Below are positions 1 to 8,550 of a stretch of DNA of 27,163 nt, piece by piece (positions within the stretch are counted from its first letter, which is position 1; every line of letters starts with the position of its first letter). The position numbers were made by a program, and so were the translations under genes. This DNA is from Silene noctiflora (taxonomy: Eukaryota > Streptophyta > Magnoliopsida > Caryophyllales > Caryophyllaceae). Location: assembly GCA_009801015.1 (NCBI GenBank), contig VHZZ01000022.1, positions 87,936 through 115,098 of the forward strand, written 5' to 3'. The notes beneath the pieces were generated by a model. That model made no database searches, was not told where the DNA came from, and saw only the letters and a list, made by a program, of their open reading frames with translations.

Positions 1-229
1 TAGTTTGGTGAGAAATGAGAAGGGTATTTTCGAAATAAAGGGACAAAATGCGCAGGATTTAGTAAATTGATGCGCGGGATTTAGCAATTACGTATTTTTA
101 ATGAAGTTTGCCATTTGTTTATTTTATCATAACGCCACGACGGTATTGTTATTATTGTTATTGTCGTCACATTCATTATTAGTTGTAATTTGAGTTACCG
201 GTTTGAACCTAGATCATTTATGTAAAAAA
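1..229. other. Intergenic, no gene seen
   Basis: There is no coding signal on either strand. The only structure I see is a short imperfect direct repeat of the 15-mer ATGCGCRGGATTTAG, at about 48-62 and 70-84. Confidence 0.5.
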
Positions 230-1199
230 CTAGTTTAGACCCCGTGCATATAACGGTGCTTAAAATTTAATGTTTTTATAAAATTACTTATATAATATTA
301 GTACATTATAATTGTTTATATTTCAAAGCTAGAACTGAAAATTAGTTAAGAAAATTGAGTAATGAGTTGAAATATATTTTCAAGAAAATATTTTTATAAC
401 ATAAAGTTAATGAGTTTTAATTTATATATTTTTTTTATAATATTTTTTTTTTTGCCACGAAAGTAATAACAACGATTTCTAGTTTTGGTTCATACCGAAT
501 ATGGGTCAACTCATCATCTGATAATAGGATCAATATATAAAAGTTTTAACAATTTATAGTTTTATATCAATTTTAACTAAAATATTATAGTTTAGAGTTT
601 AGTGAAAAAATATAATCTGATAAAAAAGATTAATTTTAATGAAAATATAATAAATGAATTGAATTATAATTATTAGTTTCCGTATTTAGTGAATAAACAT
701 AATTATCATTAGTTTCCTTTTTTGAGAATATGTTTTTTGGAGAAAAAATGATAAAAATCACTTATTCTTTTAGCAAGGCTCTGTTTGGCAAACCATTTCA
801 GGTACCTGATTTGGTCAAAGTAGCTTATTTGACCAAGATTTCAGGTACCTTATTTTTTTGTAACCGTTTGGCAAGTAGCTTATTTAACCAAATAAGCTAC
901 CTGAAATGAAATGCTACCTAGAGTAGCATTTGAGATTTCAGGTACCTGATTTAGTTTGATTTTCCTTTCTTACCCCTTAAATCTATATGACTAAATAATT
1001 ATCATATCCTTTTACGTAATTTTATCAAAATCAGTTACCTTTTCAGTTAGTTTGCCAAACATTTTTCTATATAATCAGCTACCTTATCAGTTCCTAATTT
1101 TCAACTACCTTATCAGTTAGCTTTTCAGTTTTCAGCTACCTTTTCAGGTTTCAGCTACCTTTTCAGTTAATTTTGCCAAACAGAGCCTAAATAAGGGGA
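230..1199 (-). mobile_element. Non-autonomous Helitron H1, interrupted by a MITE
   Basis: Read on the minus strand, the right end is CTAG (plus 230-233) followed by target T. It is preceded by a weak hairpin (CCGT/ACGG arms at plus 242-245 and 253-256). This matches the Helitron rule of hairpin plus CTRR. The 5' end begins with TC (plus 1198-1199 reads GA, followed by T at 1200). The body is AT-rich, without a Rep/helicase ORF, and resembles the elements at 3686-4179 and 17199-17927: all share a 5' end related to TCYCYTTAYTAAAAGAATAA and the same terminal hairpin region. A 411-bp MITE splits the element close to its 5' end. Without it the element would be about 556 bp. The degraded hairpin suggests this is the oldest of the three copies. 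Confidence 0.65.
777..1187. mobile_element. Tourist-like (PIF/Harbinger) MITE nested in Helitron H1
   Basis: Terminal inverted repeats of at least 16 bp (GGCTCTGTTTGGCAAA) lie at both ends, and the GGnnnTGTTTGG form is typical of Tourist elements. The flanks are CAA (774-776) and TAA (1188-1190). The related Helitrons have AGTA or TAGTA at this place, so the original target was probably TAA, with the left copy mutated. The interior contains repeated CAGCTACCTTTTCAG-like units (about 1030-1175) and several AGGTACCTGA motifs. There is no ORF. Confidence 0.7.
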
Positions 1200-2793
1200 T
1201 TAACAACAAAACCACAAAATCATGACATGTTATATATACAGGTTACAAAAAAGATTACAGAGTACTTCGTAATTTCGTATGTTGTACAAAGGGGTTTTAA
1301 AACAGCGCACTGCGACTGCCTCTCAGATAAAATTTAGAGCTGAAATAGAGAAAATTTGACATTTTTACTCTGAATAAATTGTTCGTGTAACTGAGCTATT
1401 TTTGTCAAATAAGTTATTTATTAAAAAAAAATTATACTTCAAGTGAAATAACTTATGATTATTTATATGCGCTTAAAGCCTCAGACGAAGCATATAGTTA
1501 TTTTTGTAGTTTTGTTACAATATACAAAGTAACAAATATAAAGAAAAAATATCAAAACCGCACACTAATTTAATAATATGAGTAAAGTTTTACAAAAAAT
1601 TGTGAATTTTAAATATAATACTTGTGATATTTAAAATACATGTATTGGAAAAATGAGATAATAACGAATAAAATACACAAGGCGCAATTATGAAAAATTG
1701 CGATATTTGATAAGATATGTGACACATATATTGATTATTATTATATACACAAAAAAACAGGCTCAATTTCTAACTAAGAGTGTTTAGCCGGAAAAATTTT
1801 TAGTTTTCTTATTCTTTTAGTGTATAGGAGATGGGCAGTGATAAAATACAACCCTATAAGCCTTTATTTAAGAACTAATTTACTTCCCAAAATGGAATTA
1901 AATTAGGAATTTATGACATAATTACACGTACATTGATGTTACTAATATTTGATTCAAGCTTTTCTTTCCCTTTTTGAAGAAAAAGAATTATACATGGTAT
2001 GTACCACCTTATACTTAATCTATTTTTGAGCTTATGTATATTTTTTCTAGGCTTGTTAAAGCTTTTAAGTTATATTTTAATTTTTTTCGTCAAAACTCAA
2101 ATTAAACTGAACATATATGTAATGTTTTCGAGTTATATTGTAACTTTTGGGGTTTAGTTTTTAAGTGAACAAACTCAAAAAAATTATAGTAAACCCTTAA
2201 AATAAAACTCAAAAACTTCCTTATAAAACTCAGAAACTACACAACTGATGATAATACATCAGATGTATAATCTATTTATTGTCTTTTTTGGTACCTTAAG
2301 ACTGTATTTACCATTTTCCTTTAGTTAATTACCATAATTAAACAAATTTGTCACACATATTGAATGATTAATTAACACCATAATCACACAATTAATTAAG
2401 CACGGAACATTAATTACTCAATGAGGAATTAAGGATAATTAACGATAATGACACATACTTGTAGGTCAACATACAAGTAGTACTGTAGTAATAAAGCTAA
2501 TTAGTCTCTTAAGACGGATATATTCTTCTTAAGGTTAAAACAAATCGAATAATATCCCATTTGCATGAATAAGACAAATATCATGATCTTGTTGAGCATC
2601 TCCAATGATTACGAAAAAGGACCTGTATGTAATTTTGTAAAAATTTCAAGCAGGTTGCTCACCATTGAAGACGGAAAATTATGACCCGCTTGAAAGCTAC
2701 ACCTGCTCTACCAAGCCGATTAATGTGAAATGGGACTTATTCAAACTACAAGGTATAGTAGCTTAACATTGGGAGAACATGTAGCTTGAGAGC
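1200..2793. other. Intergenic, no gene seen
   Basis: AT-rich DNA with stop codons in all frames. A small inverted repeat around 1407-1460 (AAATAAGTTATTT / GAAATAACTTAT) and an AGACGGATAT-type motif near 2513 look like transposon debris. I see no splice-consistent coding segments. Confidence 0.5.
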
Positions 2794-2962
2794 TAGTGGT
2801 GGAGCTAGGGGGGCTAGCAGGGGCGGTCGCCCCCCTGACAGATGAGTTTTTCGAAGTTTTTAGTTAAATTTTTCGAATTTTTTCCGAGTGTCTTTTATAT
2901 TATTACTCATCCGTCCTCCTGAAAATTTCCGCCTCCAAACTCAAATCCTGGCTCCGTCACTG
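2794..2962. mobile_element. hAT-type MITE, copy 1
   Basis: This 169-bp element ends in TAGTGGTGGAGCT and GGCTCCGTCACTG, which are imperfect inverted repeats of CAGTGRYGGAGCY. Its reverse complement aligns along its whole length with the element at 7900-8069, including an internal TTTTTAGTTAAAWTTTTCGA stretch. Flanking octamers TTGAGAGC and TTAAAAGC agree at 6 of 8 positions, consistent with an old 8-bp hAT target duplication. Confidence 0.7.
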
Positions 2963-3322
2963 TTAAAAGCAATATTGTTGAAAATAATTATGTAGCATGT
3001 TAAGCTACAATATAATGTAGCTTACCATTAAAGCTAAGATGTTCTTAAGCATTTAACTTTTATTTGATTTAACATATTTAACCCTAAAACGGATATTTCT
3101 GTCTTAAATCAATATTTGTTTAATAAAAGCTTGCAAAAATAGGAATTAAGGGGACAAGAAATAGCTGTCTTTGTAAAGGATTCACATGAATCATATATAA
3201 TTTGGTGTCCTATAGGATTGATGTCTACAAGTTGGTCACCTTCTCTTTTTTGCCATGCAATTACACTATTTATTGCAAAAGGTGATCCATTATATTAATT
3301 TAATTAATTATTCTACATATAT

Positions 3323-3440
3323 AATGTGAACCTTCTTATACTTTTTAGCTTTACCACCGACGTAATTATATTTGCCTAACATTATCCAAAATTAATACAA
3401 ATAGATTTGGCAAGTCATCACAAATAATATCCGAGTCAGC
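3323..3440. repeat. Diverged direct repeat, arm 1
   Basis: This stretch, which includes TTTACCACCGACGTAATTAT and AATATCCGAGTCAGCA, matches 4479-4591 (TTTACAACCGACGTATTATA, AATATCTGAGTCAGCA) in the same orientation. The two arms bracket Helitron H2. Whether it is a dispersed repeat or a local duplication cannot be told from one window. Confidence 0.6.
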
Positions 3441-3538
3441 ATATCGATAACAACGATAAAGTTAGGTTCAAATTATATTTAGGATTATAATATAAATTTT
3501 ACTAATAATAATAACTAAATTATGTTTCGAAACGAAAT

Positions 3539-3541
<3 letters not shown>

Positions 3542-3585
<44 letters not shown>

Positions 3586-3589
3586 TTTT
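3542..3589. repeat. (TA)n microsatellite followed by poly-T
   Basis: A run of about 18 TA dinucleotides is followed by about a dozen T residues. It is probably length-polymorphic. Confidence 0.9.
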
Positions 3590-3685
3590 CCCATAAAAAT
3601 TCGCTCGGGTTATGGCATGGTTTGTGCTTAGTCCGAATTCTTGGATAAGGTAGCCGATACTTTTGAAAATTTGGTTATTTTCGCA

Positions 3686-4179
3686 CTAGTATAGATCCCG
3701 CGCACATTGCGCGGTATTTATAAGGTTTTTATTTTTTAGAGTATTATTCAAATTGGTATCTCATTAATATTTATTATTTCATTTCATTATATTTTGATAT
3801 GGAAAATAAATTGAAAAATGAAAAATTGATCAAAGAAAATTTTGTGAAAATACTCTTTTTACCATAAAACTAAGCATTTTCTCCATTTTTTTTTGTCACG
3901 AACCTAATAGTAAGTATGTGTCAAGTTATTTTCTAAATAATAATAGTTGCAATATGACAAATTTAGCAACTTATGGTTTATAGTTTAATATCAATTTTAT
4001 TTTATTATAATGAAAAAATCATAATTTTGAATTTAATTAAAAGATTAGAGTATAATAATTGTAAGATTATATTTTAAGGAAAAGATTATATTGTTTATTA
4101 AAGAAAGTTTCCTTATTGAGCTAAATACATTTTGGAGGGAAAAATAAGAGAATTTTTATTCTCTTAATAGTAAGGGGGA
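3686..4179 (-). mobile_element. Non-autonomous Helitron H2
   Basis: On the minus strand the 3' end is a perfect 7-bp hairpin with arms CCGCGCA (plus 3698-3704) and TGCGCGG (3708-3714), then a short spacer, CTAG (3686-3689), and target T. The 5' end on the minus strand starts with TC (plus 4178-4179 is GA, followed by T at 4180) and continues as TCCCCCTTACTATTAAGAG. It is about 494 bp, AT-rich and has no ORF. Structure and ends match H1 and H3. Target site A|T is as expected for Helitrons. Confidence 0.75.
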
Positions 4180-4854
4180 TTGACGAGATCTGTTTTACAC
4201 AAAATTAGTGATTTAGTGTGTTGGAGGTTGTATTTAGATAAAAATTAAGAAAAACGATAATCATCGGCATATAATTTATCGAGTCTTGAGACATCTAATC
4301 GTGATCCTAATAATATATAAATATTAATATTTACAAAAAGGTTGATTAATTCAAACCCAACCTAATATTCCATATCTTTTGTATGATAGTATAAATCCTA
4401 AAAGAATAAATTAAATGTGAAAAAGCAATATTTTGTTTGATTTTTTTTTGGATGAGTAATGATTATGATGACGTATAAAATGTGAATCTTAGTATACTTT
4501 ATAACTTTACAACCGACGTATTATATTTGTCATTTTATCCAAAGTTTGATAAAGTAAAATTTGGCTATAACCACATAATATCTGAGTCAGCAATTTGACA
4601 TATAAATGTGAACTAATTAAAGATATTAATGTGAAAATGAAGGCAAGCCAATCAATAATTTAGTTATAATAATTACAATGATTAATGATATACTCCTTAA
4701 ATTAAATTAAAACCGCAAATTATACCATGAGACTGTCGTATAATACGATCATCTAAAAGGTAAAAGTTGTTAATTTTTAACGTAAAATGGCCCCTATTTA
4801 TTATAAAATCGCCATATTTTGTCTGTCTGTCTCAACATACGACATTCGCACATA
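4180..4854. other. Intergenic, no gene seen
   Basis: No coding signal. It includes the second arm of the direct repeat (4479-4591) and a palindromic ATGAGACTGTCGTATAATACG stretch near 4727 that looks like MITE debris. Confidence 0.5.
4479..4591. repeat. Diverged direct repeat, arm 2
   Basis: Same-orientation counterpart of 3323-3440, about 1.15 kb away. Several blocks of 10-15 bases are shared, with small indels between them. Confidence 0.6.
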
Positions 4855-5158
4855 ATAATTATTGAGAATATAAGTAATTCAGCGCGTCTTGCTTCAGACA
4901 AGCTGTTTCCCGTCTAAAATAAGACGGACAATATGTTGCCATTTTACAATAAAATGTTGCTATTTTATGATAACATGTTACCATTATTTTTCACATAATT
5001 TTCAGGGTTAAAAGTGACAACTCTAGTTATAACATTTTGTCATTAAATAATTACATTTTATTAAAAAATAACAACATTTTATCCGTTTTATATCAGATAA
5101 AAAGCAGCCCGTCTGAAATAAGAATTTGCATAATTATAATTGTATTCTCAATAATTAT
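4855..5158. mobile_element. TIR element (MITE) with long terminal repeats
   Basis: The ends are a perfect 15-bp inverted repeat, ATAATTATTGAGAAT (4855-4869) and its complement (5144-5158). Inverted similarity continues inward through TCTTGCTTCAGACAAGCTG against CAGCCCGTCTGAAATAAGA. There is no ORF. The inner repeats (TTCAGACRRGCTG) resemble the ends of the Mutator-type MITEs elsewhere in the window, but I find no convincing 9-bp target duplication. Confidence 0.55.
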
Positions 5159-5593
5159 AGGTAGGTAGTTGCTTGGAATTGTAGCAATATGTGCGTGGGT
5201 GGTTGCTTTTTGTGTTCGAAATCGTATCACCAACCCAATTGTCATCCATTTTACGAATAACTTCAAGGTTGTATATTTGACCTACTTTGATTTTAAATTG
5301 GATAATTGAGGGTATAGTAAGGACAATTTTTATAGATTTTGGAGCATATTATAAGTATTAAATATGCTAGTGATTATTTTATCGATTAAACTGTTTACTC
5401 TTTACCTCGTTTATATGAGAAAATGATGTAAAACTAGTATAATTGGTCCCGCATCTGAAAACAGTTCCATCGATGAATAAACTAAATGACGTATTTGTAT
5501 TTTGAATTTCGGCCCTGGTTAATAAATGACATATCGATCAATTTTTAGCATATTTAAGGGTTTTAGCATGTTTGACCAGTTAATATGCTGATT
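5159..5593. other. Intergenic, no gene seen
   Basis: AT-rich sequence with no coding or repeat structure that I can support. Confidence 0.5.
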
Positions 5594-5870
5594 TTAGTGT
5601 TTGGTGAACAACATATTAAAACAACATATTTGGGGTCAATATGTTGTCTACCTTGGTTAACATATTCTAAACCAGGATGAAAATTTTACTACAATTTACA
5701 AAGAAAACTAACAATCTATTAATCGTAATCTGCTAGTTATGAAACACACAAATTAATTCTGCTAATTATAATATGCTAGTCAAACATTCTGTTAAAGTCT
5801 GTCATTTATAATCTGCATTTACAATCTACTTATGCTGAAATTAATCCGCTGTTTACCAAACACGGCCTAA
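5594..5870. mobile_element. Eroded Tourist-like MITE
   Basis: The right end reads GTTTACCAAACACGGCC followed by TAA. The left end TTAGTGTTTGGTGAAC is a degraded inverted counterpart. The length of about 275 bp and absence of an ORF fit a PIF/Harbinger MITE. The left border is approximate. Confidence 0.5.
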
Positions 5871-5962
5871 ACTTGTTAGAATTAACGATGTCTATAGATC
5901 AGCCTAAAGTTATATTACATTTACTTCTATCAAAAGTTCACTTCTCACACTGATAACTCGGG

Positions 5963-6128
5963 CCCAGTTTTTTCGGGCTGAATGGAGCCGAATTGAACTG
6001 AATTGAGTTGAATGGAGCTGACTGTATTGAAGTTTATTGAGATGAATAGAGCCGAAATAAGCTAAGCTAAACTGAAGATAATAGAACTAAATTGAATGAA
6101 AACTGAAACTAAACCGAAAAAAACAGTG
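5963..6128. mobile_element. Probable TIR element with GAATTGARCTG-like internal repeats
   Basis: Left end CCCAGTTTTTTCGGGCTGAA and right end ACCGAAAAAAACAGTG are inverted copies with mismatches. The interior is built from degenerate repeats of a 10-11 base unit (GAATGGAGCYGA / GAATTGAACTGA). No clear target duplication was found. Confidence 0.4.
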
Positions 6129-6444
6129 TCTTAATTCACAAGAGATTACTCATAACGTCGGTTCAAACAAACCCTTTTGACAAGTCTAGAATAGACAACC
6201 CCTTTTGTTGATATATTGCAAAATGGAACATTGTTTGAATTAATGGTTTCATATTAAAATTACTCGAATTATATCCTAACTTTATGTGAACGAAAACCCA
6301 AGTTGAATGCGTACAATAAAATATTATTCCGTATTAGAGACCTCACACGCTAATTGACACTAAACAAATACAGTACCTACAAATATAAGCAAGTGACCAT
6401 GTTTAATTGGACTGTAACTGATCTGTCCCAACTCTTTAAGGATA

Positions 6445-6633
6445 CAAAGCGTCTCCCTTGTGACGGGTCGGATCCGAAGACGGATAATGCCACTCACAAA
6501 ACAAATAGGGGGACAAGGTGGGGGCACCCCCCACTTGCTTTCCTCTCTCCTCTATTTGGGCATTTTGTCTCACAAAATGGTACCCGTCTTCTCATTTGTG
6601 ACGGATACCTTCCGTCACAAATGAGAATTTGCC
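6445..6633. mobile_element. Mutator-type MITE, copy 1, perfect 9-bp TSD
   Basis: A 189-bp element flanked by a perfect 9-bp direct repeat TTAAGGATA (6436-6444 and 6634-6642), the length expected of Mutator-like insertion. Each end carries TCTC starting 8 bases in from the border, followed by CCTTGTGACGG on the left and, on the other strand, ATTTGTGACGG on the right. The right end also contains a long inner palindrome, CTCATTTGTGACGGA and its complement. No transposase is encoded. An apparent 126-codon ORF across it is an artefact. Confidence 0.85.
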
Positions 6634-6642
6634 TTAAGGATA

Positions 6643-7307
6643 TATGGAGCACTTGCATTTTTCATTATTTCTATATTTTCTATCTAATTAACTTAAGTCA
6701 TGGACTACCTTCCCAACCATCCACTTGTTTTTGACCAATTGAAACAATCTTTTAATAAGGTTTAAATATCGAGTAATACAAATTCTTATATCAGACCGTT
6801 TCACATAAAAAAAAAGTGATAAATTACATATTATTAGCGATTTTAATTAACGTAATATGTTGAAAGGGACCTGATAGTGAGACCGTCCCTTGAAATACCT
6901 ACAGAGAGATTTACATTATTAGTCCTCGAGTAGGATAAGTCATGATTACTAGATTCATAATTAGTTTTTATAGAATGTGTATTATAGAGTAAATTAGAAA
7001 TTACTCATTTTTATATACCAGTTTTCTAAAATAACCCTCTTTTATAATTTTTCTTTTTTAAAATTACTTCCTTAAGATGCACTTTTATCAAAAATTGTTT
7101 CAAAACTCCAAATTAGGTGACCTGTTTCGTCTGTATTTTCATAAAGTGAGAGGATAAAATTCGCTCTTAACAATTTATGACTCGTACGGTATTGGAGCGA
7201 ATCCGATAACCTAGGATAAGCTTAAAAAATCGAAATTGAAATCCTAAGAGATCCAACAGCCGTAAGTACATAAATACAAGGTTGAAATTAAAGTGTTTTC
7301 CTTAGCG
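6643..7307. other. Intergenic, no gene seen
   Basis: AT-rich, no coding signal. Palindromic ACCGTTTCAC / GTGAGACCGTC fragments near 6797 and 6875 look like old MITE debris. Confidence 0.45.
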
Positions 7308-7389
7308 AGAAAATTGCATGCAAATTGCGCAAAATCTGGATATTCATAGTCAATGCTTCCCTCATTAATCTTATCCTAACACAAAAATA
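7308..7389. repeat. STP upstream block, copy A
   Basis: This stretch, including GCAAAATCT and CTCATTAATCTTATCCTAAC, is homologous to 13898-13990 upstream of the second STP gene. It marks how far upstream the tandem gene duplication reached. It contains one TTATCC motif (about 7371). Confidence 0.6.
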
Positions 7390-7899
7390 AAAGTACTCAA
7401 TTATTTCAACCCTTAAAACAATAAAAACAAAAATTAAAATTTAAAAATAACTATCATTGACAGCTTGTTTCCTAACGTATAACATACTCCTTGAGTTTTT
7501 TCAATTATTAAATTTTATGCCATTTTTAATTAATTCAATCTTTTAATTACTCCTTATTATGTACTTTTATTAAAATATTTTATTATGACGAATTTTAATA
7601 TTTTCCGAGTATCTAATAATTCATTTTTAAAGTTTAAAGGTTTATTTTGAAAAAGTAAAGCATAGACGGTCGAGTTTAAAATATTTGGAGGAAAAAAATT
7701 ACCATTTTGTTTTAAAGTGAAATAAGTAATAAGGACATTACAATAGAAAATAAAAGCTTAAACCGTGATTAATTTATATCGTCCATAATACCCTCTTTTA
7801 ATCATTAGACTAAAAATCTTCATCACGATATCGTCATAACTTGAGAAGTTTCCACACCCTATTTAAAAGGAGGTATATAAAGGACAATTGTGACTTGTG

Positions 7900-8069
7900 C
7901 AGTTGCGGAGCCAGGATTTTAGCTTAGGAGGAACGAAAAATTTTAAAGGGGGAAATGGTAATAATATATGGTACACTCGAAAAAAATTCGAAAATTTTAA
8001 CTAAAAATTCCGAAAATTTCATTGTTACGGGAGGCGACCGTCCCTGCTAACTCCCCAGCTCCACCACTG
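7900..8069. mobile_element. hAT-type MITE, copy 2, perfect 8-bp TSD
   Basis: A 170-bp element with imperfect inverted ends CAGTTGCGGAGCC and AGCTCCACCACTG, flanked by the perfect octamer GACTTGTG (7892-7899 and 8070-8077). An 8-bp target duplication plus CAG-type ends identify the hAT superfamily. It is the inverted relative of 2794-2962 and sits in the promoter region of STP copy A. Confidence 0.85.
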
Positions 8070-8155
8070 GACTTGTGAGTTATGAAAGAGATTAAGTTAA
8101 GACGGTTTTAAGCGAGATCAACGATAATAGAAGACTACAAAAGGCTATAATTCTA

Positions 8156-8335
8156 CACAAATTCTCATTAAAGACAGACACTATCCGTCACAAGCTGAAG
8201 ACAGATAATGTCTATCTCACAATATGCAAGTGACACTATTCATGGGTGCTTCATTTCTCACCCACTTGTCTTAGTGTGAGTAGGGCACTATTCGTTTTCA
8301 GCTTGTGACGGATGCGTCACAAGCAAGACGCTTTG
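8156..8335. mobile_element. Mutator-type MITE, copy 2, abutting the STP-A TATA box
   Basis: A 180-bp element flanked by the perfect 9-bp repeat ATAATTCTA (8147-8155 and 8336-8344). Its ends (CACAAATTCTCATT and CAAGCAAGACGCTTTG) follow the family pattern of copy 1. Internal complementary blocks TCCGTCACAAGCTGAA and TTCAGCTTGTGACGGA can fold into a long hairpin. The right target duplication overlaps the start of the TATA box of STP copy A. Confidence 0.85.
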
Positions 8336-8342
8336 ATAATTC

Positions 8343-8350
8343 TATATATA
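8343..8350 (+). promoter_or_regulatory. TATA box of STP copy A
   Basis: TATATATA lies about 200 bp before the start codon, so transcription probably begins near 8375. The sequence around it (CTATATATACCC, then GCACCAAGACTTT) aligns with the equivalent stretch in copy B (CTATATAAATACACCC, GCACCACATT). This supports its being the inherited core promoter. Confidence 0.55.
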
Positions 8351-8550
8351 CCCATTCCTATACACCCATTTTTTAATGCACCAAGACTTTATTACACCGT
8401 AGCTATAATTACGTACTAGTGTCTACTAAACTACACAACTTTCTTGTTTCTCTGTTTTTCTCTCTTTTTGCTCCCCTGTTTTCTACAACTCTAAATCTCA
8501 AAACACAAGAACAAAAATTTACCATAAAACACAGAAAAAGGGTTAAAAAA

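Larger units (their letters stand above)
2963..3685. other. Intergenic with microsatellite
   Basis: No gene is visible. An AGACGGATAT-related palindrome remnant lies near 3090. A (TA)n microsatellite occupies about 3542-3577 and runs into a T tract to about 3589. The stretch 3323-3440 is one arm of a diverged direct repeat described separately. Confidence 0.5.

Noticed and set aside
6354..6734. 126-codon ORF on the plus strand
   Set aside because: It runs straight through the Mutator-type MITE and its target duplications, and has no protein-like domain content.
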